A stretch of 5,398 nt of DNA from Phycisphaerae bacterium (GTDB lineage Bacteria; Planctomycetota; Phycisphaerae; Phycisphaerales; SM1A02), in NCBI GenBank assembly GCA_016873355.1, contig VGXK01000164.1, positions 1-5,398 of the forward strand. The letters run 5' to 3'. The notes beneath the pieces are model-generated. The model had not been told where the DNA came from. It saw only the letters and a list, made by a program, of their open reading frames with translations, and did not search any database. Positions within the stretch are counted from its first letter, which is position 1, and every line of letters begins with the position of its first letter. This document shows positions 1-5,300 of the stretch, piece after piece. The position numbers and the translations under genes were made by a program.

Positions 1-2
1 CG

Positions 3-83
3 AAGCAGGCGGATCTTGAGGATCCGCCGATGGAGCCCGACGATGCCACACGAAGTCGCAGCCCGCCAGATCGCTACGAATGA
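3..83 (+). CDS. Possible C-terminal end of an upstream gene (partial, runs off the left edge)
   Basis: Reading from base 3, the frame stays open for 26 codons and stops at TGA 81-83. The residues form a hydrophilic, acidic and proline-rich tail (it ends PPDRYE), as is common at protein C-termini. The stop is followed at once by a purine-rich GAGGAGGAA run. The frame starting at base 1 is also open, to TAA 97-99, so the choice of frame rests only on the look of the peptide. No domain can be recognised. If real, it lies upstream of the CPBP protease gene on the same strand, with a 28-base gap, and could share its transcript. Confidence 0.35.
   Translation, partial: KQADLEDPPMEPDDATRSRSPPDRYE
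8..28. repeat. Perfect 8-bp inverted repeat with a 5-base loop
   Basis: GGCGGATC (8-15) and GATCCGCC (21-28) are exact reverse complements around the loop TTGAG. No T-run follows, and the repeat may lie inside the tail of an upstream coding region. It is therefore a stem-loop seen in the sequence without an assigned role, not a called terminator. Confidence 0.35.
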
Positions 84-111
84 GGAGGAACCGCTCTAAC
101 ATCCGTCCCGC

Positions 112-1632
112 ATGGCGCTCGACGAGAGCCTCTCCCGGGAGCTTCCGAAGGCCCGCGCGTGGTCGACGCTCGCCGCCGTGCTCGCGATCCTCTTCGTCAC
201 TGCGTTCCAGTTGCTCGAAGTCGAGCTGGGTCGCCTCGAGGAGCGAGCGCCCGAGGGTCCGGTTCCGGTCGGTCGGGTCGACCTCCAGGTGGAGATCCTG
301 TCGCGCATGCGCGCGGCGGCGAGTTCGTTCGGCAACGACAGCTCGCAGGCGATGGCGCCGATCGCCGAGGCGACCGAACCGTGGCGCCAAGGATCGATCT
401 CGCAGCGCCTGGCGCGGGCGATCGTGCTGGCCACCTGCGAGGACCATGAGGCGGCGATCGAGCAGTTCACCGAGGCCGCCGAAGCGGCGAAGGCGGATCC
501 CGAGGTCGAAGCGAAGGCCGCACCGCTGCTGCGCGTGACCGCATCGCTGCTTCGAGGCGGCGGCGTAGGCGGGACGGCTCGTGAAGGCGCCGCGACGGTC
601 GCGGAGCGCATTCCGGTCGCCGCGTGGCCTCCGCCCGGCGACGACGACGAGCTCGAAGCGGAGCAGCGGCTCGGCTTCGTGTTGACGCTCGGGCGCGCCG
701 AGCTTGTCGGGAACGCATCGGCCCAGTCGACCGTGCGCGGGGTCGGCGCGACGGTCGGCGTGGCGCTCGTGCTCTTCATGCTCTGGATCGGTGCGGCGCT
801 GCTCGGCGGATTCGCGGCCCTCGTGACGCTGATCACGATGGCCTTGATCGGGTCGCTGCGCCTGCGAACGGGGCCCGGCGTGCCGGCGAGCGCGGTGCTG
901 CTCGAAGTCTTCGCGATCTTCATGTCGCTCTTCCTGATCGCGTCCTCTGGGCTCGCGGCCGTGGTCGAGCACTTCGATCCGCTGCGCGAGTTCGTGCACG
1001 AACATCGAACGGCGTCGATCGGCGTCCACCTCGTCGTCGAGATCGGCGCGGCGTGGCTCGCGCTAGCGTGGTGGCGATGGCGCGGGGGATCGTGGCGATC
1101 GCTGCGAGCGCTCGCCGGGCTCGATCTTCGCGCCGGCTTCTGGCGCACGACGGGAATCGGCTTCGTCGGATATGCGCTGGCGCTCGTGCTCGGACTCGGC
1201 GGCCTGATCGTGAGCCTGCTGCTGGCGGCGATGGTCGGGGAGGAGCGCCTCGGCGATCCGAAGCACCCGATCCACGAGGTGATCCTGGGCGACGACGCCG
1301 GCGCCGCGTGGATGGTGCTCGCACTCGGCGTGATCGTCGCGCCGATTCTCGAGGAGATCTTCTTCCGAGGCGCTCTCTACCGGGGACTGCGGGATCGACT
1401 CGGATCGCGAGGGGCGGCGCTCGTCGCCGGTTCGCTCGGCGCCGTGATCGTCTCGAGCTCGATCTTCGCGATCATCCACCCGCAGGGCGTGCTCTTCGCC
1501 CCGATCCTGGCGGGCCTGGGCGCCGGCTTCTGCCTGGTGCGCGAATGGAGCGGCAGCGTGGCGCCGGGCATCCTGGCGCATGCGCTCAACAACGGCATCA
1601 TGCTCGGATTCGTGATCGTGCTGACGAACTGA
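112..1632 (+). CDS. CPBP (CAAX/Abi) family intramembrane metalloprotease with an N-terminal TPR-like domain
   Basis: A 506-residue polytopic membrane protein. All three CPBP signatures are present in the C-terminal half: EEIFFRG (E414, E415, R419), FxxxH (F452, H456) and HxxxN (H490, N494). In this family these residues bind the metal and activate water for cleavage of substrates within the membrane, so the enzyme is expected to be active. One hydrophobic helix lies near residues 17-33. A largely soluble region of about 170 residues follows, including an Ala/Glu-rich helical stretch (about 97-145) that resembles TPR repeats. Further membrane segments lie near 211-248, 259-285, 303-320, 346-372, 399-418, 435-456, 460-475 and 484-504. 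Typical CPBP proteins are about 200-300 residues, so the N-terminal half is an addition. ATG 112 is the first start after the in-frame TAA at 97. A strong GAGGAGGAA lies 21 bases upstream, too far for normal use. Substrate unknown; no prenylated partner gene is nearby. Confidence 0.93.
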   Translation: MALDESLSRELPKARAWSTLAAVLAILFVTAFQLLEVELGRLEERAPEGPVPVGRVDLQVEILSRMRAAASSFGNDSSQAMAPIAEATEPWRQGSISQRLARAIVLATCEDHEAAIEQFTEAAEAAKADPEVEAKAAPLLRVTASLLRGGGVGGTAREGAATVAERIPVAAWPPPGDDDELEAEQRLGFVLTLGRAELVGNASAQSTVRGVGATVGVALVLFMLWIGAALLGGFAALVTLITMALIGSLRLRTGPGVPASAVLLEVFAIFMSLFLIASSGLAAVVEHFDPLREFVHEHRTASIGVHLVVEIGAAWLALAWWRWRGGSWRSLRALAGLDLRAGFWRTTGIGFVGYALALVLGLGGLIVSLLLAAMVGEERLGDPKHPIHEVILGDDAGAAWMVLALGVIVAPILEEIFFRGALYRGLRDRLGSRGAALVAGSLGAVIVSSSIFAIIHPQGVLFAPILAGLGAGFCLVREWSGSVAPGILAHALNNGIMLGFVIVLTN

Positions 1633-1637
1633 ACGCG

Positions 1638-1669
1638 CGCCGCGCGGGAACGCGATCGTCCGCGCGGCG
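1638..1669. terminator. GC-rich hairpin between convergent genes, candidate bidirectional terminator
   Basis: CGCCGCGCGG (1638-1647) pairs perfectly with CCGCGCGGCG (1660-1669) across a 12-base loop, and one G-U pair can extend the stem inward. It begins five bases after the CPBP stop codon and ends 36 bases short of the HNH stop codon on the other strand. That is where a shared terminator would sit. There is no U-tract on either side, so intrinsic termination is inferred from position and stem strength only. The remaining bases of the gap, 1670-1705, are GC-rich with nothing recognisable. Confidence 0.5.
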
Positions 1670-1705
1670 ATCGCTCGACCGTGCGGCGCGGCCGCCGCCG
1701 GTCCG

Positions 1706-2335
1706 TCACTGCAGTTCGACGGTCCAGTAGGCCTCGTCGAGGAACGCCTTCCAGCTCTGGTAGCGCGGGCTGCCGAGCCGAAGCGTGATCGCGGGATTGC
1801 GGCGAGGGCGCACGGGCGCGCGAATGAGGCGCATGCCCGCGCCGAGCGGCGTGCGGCCGCCCTTGCGCGCGTTGCACTTCACGCAGGCGCAGACCAGGTT
1901 CGTCCACGAGTTGTCGCCGCCGTGCACGCGGGGCGTGACATGGTCGAGCGTCAGCTCGCGCGTCGAGAAGTGCTTGCCGCAGTACTGGCAGCGATTTCCG
2001 TCGCGTGCGTAGATGTTGCGGCGATTCAGCTTGACCGTCTCCTGGGGAATGCGGTCGTAGCCGAGCAGGCGGATGATCTTGGGCACCGCGATCACGAGCC
2101 GCGTGGTGAAGACCCAGTCGTGCAACTCGAGCTCGTAGGTGCGCTGGAACTCCGCCACCTCCTGCCAGCTGTCGAAGGTGTAGTTGACGTAGTTGCCGTC
2201 CTCGACGGCGATGATCTCGGCCACGCCCTTCAGGAGCATGTTGAACGCGCGCCGCGCCTCGATGACGCGGATCGCGTTGTAGAGCCGATTGAGTACGAGG
2301 ACCCTGGCGTCGAGCGCGGTCGCGGTCGGCGTCAT
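1706..2335 (-). CDS. HNH endonuclease family protein (stand-alone, zinc-ribbon HNH)
   Basis: A 209-residue protein. An N-terminal region (about 12-42, VLVLNRLYNAIRV then RRAFNMLLKG) matches the conserved 'VLN-Y-pl-v---RRA--LLlkG-AE' lead-in of widespread bacterial stand-alone HNH proteins. The HNH fold follows: CQYC (116-119), LDHVTPRVHGG (130-140, with D131-H132 as the catalytic DH pair), N146, CVKC (151-154) and N155. The two CxxC pairs should bind a structural zinc, and H132 with the metal should cut a phosphodiester bond. The C-terminal stretch KAFLDEAYWTVELQ is typical of the planctomycete versions as I recall them. ATG 2335 is chosen because GGAGGTGATC lies six bases upstream; an in-frame ATG at 2353 would lack such a site. 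No toxin/antitoxin partner, methylase or intron is visible, so this is probably a housekeeping or repair-type nuclease. The biological substrate is unknown. Confidence 0.93.
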   Translation of the reverse strand: MTPTATALDARVLVLNRLYNAIRVIEARRAFNMLLKGVAEIIAVEDGNYVNYTFDSWQEVAEFQRTYELELHDWVFTTRLVIAVPKIIRLLGYDRIPQETVKLNRRNIYARDGNRCQYCGKHFSTRELTLDHVTPRVHGGDNSWTNLVCACVKCNARKGGRTPLGAGMRLIRAPVRPRRNPAITLRLGSPRYQSWKAFLDEAYWTVELQ

Positions 2336-2401
2336 CCTGCCGATCACCTCCATGTCCCGCCGTCGGGACGGGACGAGTGTAGCCGACGCTAGCATGAAGG
2401 C
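2336..2401. promoter_or_regulatory. Divergent intergenic region with a 6-bp inverted repeat (2354-2369)
   Basis: These 66 bases separate the divergent HNH and DUF1080 genes, so they should hold or overlap both promoters. GTCCCG (2354-2359) and CGGGAC (2364-2369) form a perfect inverted repeat around CCGT, and a further CGGGAC copy begins at 2369. The repeat could be an operator or a hairpin in the HNH leader. No convincing -35/-10 pair stands out. Weak -10-like hexamers are TAGCAT (2390-2395, plus strand) and TACACT (2381-2376, minus strand). Confidence 0.35.
2342..2351 (-). promoter_or_regulatory. Ribosome binding site of the HNH gene, 10-base match to anti-Shine-Dalgarno
   Basis: On the minus strand the bases read GGAGGTGATC, the exact complement of GATCACCTCC in the highly conserved 3' end of bacterial 16S rRNA. 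It ends six bases before ATG 2335 and overlaps the alternative ATG at 2353. This favours the downstream ATG as the real start. Confidence 0.7.
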
Positions 2402-3832
2402 ATGATGCGATCGATGATTGGACTCGTGGTTGCGCTCGGAGCGCTCGCGCCGAGCGCCGGCTTCCGATCCGACGACCGTTCCGCGGACGCTCGCCCGGAC
2501 GATGCGTCCGGTCGACTCCGCGCAAACGCGCCTCCCGCCGAGTCCGGCTCGAAGAGCCCGCTCGACGGATGGGTCGTGGTGAACGGCCTGCCCTCCACCT
2601 GGCGCGCCGACGGCGACGAGATCGTCTGCACCGGCGTGCCGAACGGCATGCTCCGAAGCGCGAAGTCCTACGGCGACTTCACGCTCGAGCTCGAGTGGAA
2701 TCACGCGAAGCCCGACGGCAACGCCGGCATCTTCGTCTGGGCCGACCCGATCCCCGCGCGCGGCGGCGCGTTTCCGCGATCGATCGAGGCGCAGGTGATG
2801 CTCACCGACGACGTGAAGGACGATCAGGGGCGCCTGCTCTACACCGGTCACGGCGATCTCTTCTCGATTCACGGCGCCCGATGCGAACCGGTGCGGCCGC
2901 ATCCGGCGGGCTGGCAGCGCTGCCTGCCGAGCGCCCGCCGAACGAAGGGCGCCGGCGAGTGGAACCACTACCGCGTCGAAGGCCGCGACGGAACGCTCAC
3001 GCTCGCGGTGAACGGCGAAGTCGTCTCGGAGGTCCGCAACTGCGAGCCGCGTCGCGGTTACCTCTGCCTCGAATCGGAGGGAAGCGAGGTCCGCTTCCGC
3101 AACATCCGCATCACGGAGCCGTCGACGGGCGCGTCGGACGGTTCGGCGTCGCAGGACACTTCCGGTCCGTGGCTCACGATGCTCGATCCGCTGCTGCTTC
3201 GCTGGCGCGCCGACGACGCGAACGTCGACGGAGTGTCCTGGACCACCGACGGCACGCTGCTTCGCTTCGACGGCAAGGGCGGCAATCTCTGGATGCGCGG
3301 AAGCGTGGCCGACTTCGATCTCGTGGTCGACTGGCGCTGGACGAAGGAGCACCAGGGCCTCATGCCGCGACCCGTGATCCTTCCCGACGGCACCGAGGCG
3401 AAGAACGAGGACGGATCGCCGAAGACCGTCGAGGTCGAGGAGCGTGACGGCGGCATCTTCGTGCGCGGCAGCACGAAGGCGCAGGTGAACATGTGGGCGT
3501 GGACCGTGGGAAGCGGCGAGATCTACGGATATCGAACCGATCCGAGGTCCTCGTCGGAGGTCCGCGCCGCGTGCACGCCGAAGTCGGCGGCGGATCGACC
3601 GGTCGGGGAGTGGAATCGCTTCGAGATCTCGATGCGCGGCAAGCGACTCTCCGTGACGCTCAACGGCGTGCTCGTGATCGACGCCGTCGAGCTTGCGGGA
3701 GTTCCGAAGCGGGGACCGGTCGGGCTGCAGAGCCACGGTTGTCCCATGGAGTTCATGAACATCTACCTGCGTCCGGTCGGGGGCGGGGAGTCGGGGATTC
3801 CGGATTGGTCGCCGGGAAGCGAATCGCGTTGA
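2402..3832 (+). CDS. Secreted protein with two tandem DUF1080 (3-keto-disaccharide hydrolase-like) domains
   Basis: A 476-residue protein. A short signal peptide (MIGLVVALGALAPSAG, about 5-20) without a lipobox Cys is followed by a disordered linker to about 50, pointing to export. Domain 1 (about 52-240) has LDGW (54-57), YGDFTLELEW, GNAGIFVW, IEAQVM (129-133 region), GEWNHYRVE (185-193), LAVNGEVV and a closing RFRNIRI. Domain 2 (about 257-458) repeats the order: DFDLVVDWRW (304-313), GGIFVRG (350-356), AQVNMW, GEWNRFEIS (402-410), TLNGVLVID and GPVGLQSHG...EFMNIYL. These are hallmarks of PF06439, a concanavalin/LamG-like beta-sandwich family that includes 3-keto-glycoside hydrolases and is expanded in Planctomycetota. 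A sugar-binding or sugar-cleaving role outside the cytoplasm is inferred; the substrate is unknown. The start may be ATG 2402, 2405 or 2414; GAAGG (2396-2400) best fits 2405. The 3' end overlaps the anti-sigma gene on the other strand by 80 bp. Confidence 0.92.
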   Translation: MMRSMIGLVVALGALAPSAGFRSDDRSADARPDDASGRLRANAPPAESGSKSPLDGWVVVNGLPSTWRADGDEIVCTGVPNGMLRSAKSYGDFTLELEWNHAKPDGNAGIFVWADPIPARGGAFPRSIEAQVMLTDDVKDDQGRLLYTGHGDLFSIHGARCEPVRPHPAGWQRCLPSARRTKGAGEWNHYRVEGRDGTLTLAVNGEVVSEVRNCEPRRGYLCLESEGSEVRFRNIRITEPSTGASDGSASQDTSGPWLTMLDPLLLRWRADDANVDGVSWTTDGTLLRFDGKGGNLWMRGSVADFDLVVDWRWTKEHQGLMPRPVILPDGTEAKNEDGSPKTVEVEERDGGIFVRGSTKAQVNMWAWTVGSGEIYGYRTDPRSSSEVRAACTPKSAADRPVGEWNRFEISMRGKRLSVTLNGVLVIDAVELAGVPKRGPVGLQSHGCPMEFMNIYLRPVGGGESGIPDWSPGSESR

Positions 3833-4061
3833 GAATCGCGCTCGAGAGGGCCTTCGGCAGTTCGTCGGGAATGGGCTGATCCTCGGCGCCGATGGCGGCG
3901 CGCCCCATGCGGATCGAGTCCTCGTAGGTGCGAAGGTAGTCGCGGCAATGGCGGCAGTTCGACAGGTGCCGCTCGAAGGTCGCCCGCCGCTCCGGCGCGA
4001 TTGCGCCGGTGCGGTAGTCGTCCAGGAACTCGACGAATTCGCGGCAGGTGAGATCGTTCAT
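3753..4061 (-). CDS. Soluble zinc-binding anti-sigma factor (ZAS / zf-HC2 type)
   Basis: A 102-residue protein whose N-terminal half carries the ZAS signature: C6, H32, C36 and C39 (HLSNCRHC). In this family these residues hold a zinc ion in a small helical domain that wraps around an ECF sigma factor and blocks RNA polymerase binding. There is no membrane segment, so it should act in the cytoplasm. The segment near 66-80 (DELPKALSSAILNAI) is an amphipathic helix. The last 20 residues are Pro/Arg/Thr-rich, look disordered, and are encoded where the gene runs antisense through the end of the DUF1080 gene. ATG 4061 overlaps the sigma stop codon (ATGA), and GGAGG lies 10 bases upstream inside the sigma gene, supporting this start and translational coupling. 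An upstream in-frame ATG at 4142 would add 27 residues of shifted sigma sequence and is unlikely. The neighbour sigma factor is the obvious partner. Confidence 0.9.
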   Translation of the reverse strand: MNDLTCREFVEFLDDYRTGAIAPERRATFERHLSNCRHCRDYLRTYEDSIRMGRAAIGAEDQPIPDELPKALSSAILNAIRFPATNPESPTPRPRPDAGRCS

Positions 4062-4666
4062 CGGGGCAGTTCCTCCTCGAGCAGCTGGCGCAGCGCCTGC
4101 CGCGCGCGGTGAAGTCGAACCTTGACGGCGCCGCCGGTGCAACCCATCAGCTCGGCGGTTTCGCGCGTCTCGAGTTCCTCGATGTCGCGCAGCAGAAGCA
4201 CGGTGCGATGATCCTCCGGCAGCCGGTCGATGAGTCGCCGCACGAGCGCGCGGGTCTCCGCGCGCTCGAGCCGCGTGTCGGCCGACTCGCTCCAGGCCTC
4301 CCGAAGCACCACGCGATGACCGGTCGAGTCGAAGGTCGGAAGCATCGCGTCGATCGCCACCTCGGGTCGTCGCCGACGCGCCCGAAGCCGCATGAGCGCG
4401 GCGTTGATCGCGATGCGATGGAGCCAGGTGCCGAGTCGCGACGAGCCCTCGAAGGAAGGCAGCGCGCGATGAGCGCTCGTGAAGGCGTCCTGCAGCGCGT
4501 CGTGCGCCTCGTGCTCGTCGCGGAGCAGTCGACGCACGACCGCCAGCAGCCTCGGTCCGTGGCGGTCGACGAGCCTCGCGAACGCGTCGTGGTCGCCGGC
4601 GCGAAGCGCGGGAAGATCGCGCTCGTCGAGCGCCGCCTCCGGAACGGTGAATGGAACGGACGACAT
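4058..4666 (-). CDS. ECF-type RNA polymerase sigma factor
   Basis: A 202-residue sigma-70 family protein of extracytoplasmic-function architecture, with only regions 2 and 4. Region 2 (about 26-98) includes HDAFARLVDRHG, the core-binding DALQDAF (57-62 area) and the -10-contacting GTWLHRIAINAALMRLR (79-95). A linker (about 100-135) follows. Region 4 (about 137-196) has LIDRLPEDHRTVLLLRDIE and the helix-turn-helix ETAELMGCTGGAVKVRLHRA that reads the -35 element. It should direct core polymerase to a dedicated set of promoters and be held inactive by the anti-sigma factor encoded immediately downstream, with which it overlaps by four bases. ATG 4666 is the first start after the in-frame stop at 4684-4682. 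No clear Shine-Dalgarno precedes it, so initiation may be weak. The regulon and inducing signal cannot be read from the sequence, and no GGAAC-type autoregulatory promoter was found just upstream. Confidence 0.95.
   Translation of the reverse strand: MSSVPFTVPEAALDERDLPALRAGDHDAFARLVDRHGPRLLAVVRRLLRDEHEAHDALQDAFTSAHRALPSFEGSSRLGTWLHRIAINAALMRLRARRRRPEVAIDAMLPTFDSTGHRVVLREAWSESADTRLERAETRALVRRLIDRLPEDHRTVLLLRDIEELETRETAELMGCTGGAVKVRLHRARQALRQLLEEELPR
4072..4076 (-). promoter_or_regulatory. Ribosome binding site for the anti-sigma gene inside the sigma gene
   Basis: On the minus strand a GAGGAGGAA run (4078-4070) with core GGAGG sits 10 bases before ATG 4061, within the last codons of the sigma gene. 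Together with the ATGA stop/start overlap, it supports coupled translation in near-equal amounts. Confidence 0.6.
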
Positions 4667-4728
4667 GATCGATGAACGAGCCTACGGGAGCGTCGAGCGA
4701 GGTCGTGCCGCGAACGCCGGGCGAGCGG

Positions 4729-4751
4729 GCGGCCCGGGCACACTGGGCCGC
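4729..4751 (-). terminator. Stem-loop directly after the DM13 stop codon, candidate terminator or attenuator
   Basis: On the minus strand GCGGCCC (4751-4745) pairs with GGGCCGC (4735-4729) across a 9-base loop, starting at the base after the DM13 stop codon. There is no U-run, so termination is inferred from position and GC strength. It may end the DM13 transcript or only reduce read-through into sigma. The rest of the 85-base gap to the sigma start shows no convincing promoter; TAGGCT (4685-4680) is a poor -10. Confidence 0.4.
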
Positions 4752-5300
4752 TCAGCGCAACGGAGCGCTCGTGAAGTTCACGCCGAAGCGATGGCACCAG
4801 ATGCAGACCGTTCGGTGCTTCTCGAGGTCGAGGTCGGCCGGCAGCTCGTAGTTCTGGTCGCCGCGGTTGCCCTTGAGCTTCGCAAGGATCGTGTATCCCG
4901 CCTTCGTCACCGCGTCCGAATCGTTCGCTTCGGGCGCCGCCACGAGCAGCACGCGCAGATCGGGTCCGTTGCTCGTCTCGAAGTCGGTGAGCCGGAGCAT
5001 GCGCCGGCCGGCGTCGAGTTCGTAGATCGTGGCGACGCCCACGCCGTCGTGCGCGCCGGCGCGGAACGTTCCGCTCAACAGCGCCTTCGCCTCGACGAGC
5101 GGCATCGTCTCCGGCATGGGCGCGCCGCTCGGAACCTGCGTTTCCGCCCTGGTGTTCGTGGCGGGGCGCACGACGGCGGCGGGAAAGTCCTCGTTCACGG
5201 TCCGGTCGATGAAGAGAAGTTCGGGACGAAAGAGGGCCCAGCCCGCGGCGAGCGCGACGGCGCCCGCGGCGACGGCGGCGATCGAAAGGCGCTTCGTCAA
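4752..5300 (-). CDS. Membrane-anchored DM13 domain protein
   Basis: A 182-residue protein. Residues 4-24 form an uncleaved-looking signal anchor after a short basic start (MTKR), followed by a linker to about 70. The DM13 domain (about 72-181) shows the family landmarks in order: GTFRAGAHDGVGVATIYEL (77-95), LRLTDFETSNGPDLRVLLV (102-120), Y136 and the LKG (142-144) turn, GDQNYELP (147-154), and the C-terminal strand VCIWCHRFGVNFTSAPL. DM13 domains are predicted to act in redox or electron transfer, and a near-invariant Cys (here C169) is thought to matter. This copy also has C166, making CIWC. The protein should face the periplasm or outside. The start is TTG 5300, preceded at seven bases by GGAG (5311-5308). 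The frame stays open upstream to the window edge but has no better start codon and reads as arginine/proline-rich sequence. It lies 85 bases before the sigma gene on the same strand; a shared transcript is possible. Confidence 0.9.
   Translation of the reverse strand: MTKRLSIAAVAAGAVALAAGWALFRPELLFIDRTVNEDFPAAVVRPATNTRAETQVPSGAPMPETMPLVEAKALLSGTFRAGAHDGVGVATIYELDAGRRMLRLTDFETSNGPDLRVLLVAAPEANDSDAVTKAGYTILAKLKGNRGDQNYELPADLDLEKHRTVCIWCHRFGVNFTSAPLR

Noticed and set aside
96..1148. 350-codon minus-strand open frame
   Set aside because: It is antisense to the CPBP gene and has Ser/Ala/Arg-rich low-complexity sequence with no recognisable domain. The plus strand carries complete CPBP motifs.
624..1730. 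368-codon plus-strand open frame overlapping the CPBP gene
   Set aside because: It is an arginine-dominated shadow frame of the CPBP coding region with no domain.
2390..2404. TAGCAT as a -10 element giving a leaderless DUF1080 transcript
   Set aside because: Only four of six bases match, there is no -35 partner, and such matches are expected by chance. Kept only as a weak note.
1377..2525. 382-codon minus-strand open frame across the CPBP/HNH junction
   Set aside because: It is out of frame with the HNH domain, reads as Arg/Ala-rich shadow sequence and crosses two real genes.
2336..3736. Minus-strand frame of the HNH gene stays open for a further 1.4 kb, which would give a 676-residue protein
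   Set aside because: The extension is antisense to the DUF1080 gene, is rich in Arg/Ala/Val typical of shadow frames in high-G+C DNA, and the HNH gene has its own strong ribosome site at 2342-2351.
4062..4142. Longer start (ATG 4142) for the anti-sigma gene
   Set aside because: It would add 27 Arg/Ala/Gly-rich residues that are a frame-shifted reading of the sigma gene. ATG 4061 has a ribosome site and the ATGA overlap.
4109..4675. 188-codon plus-strand open frame antisense to sigma
   Set aside because: The sigma factor on the minus strand has complete region 2 and 4 motifs; this frame has none.
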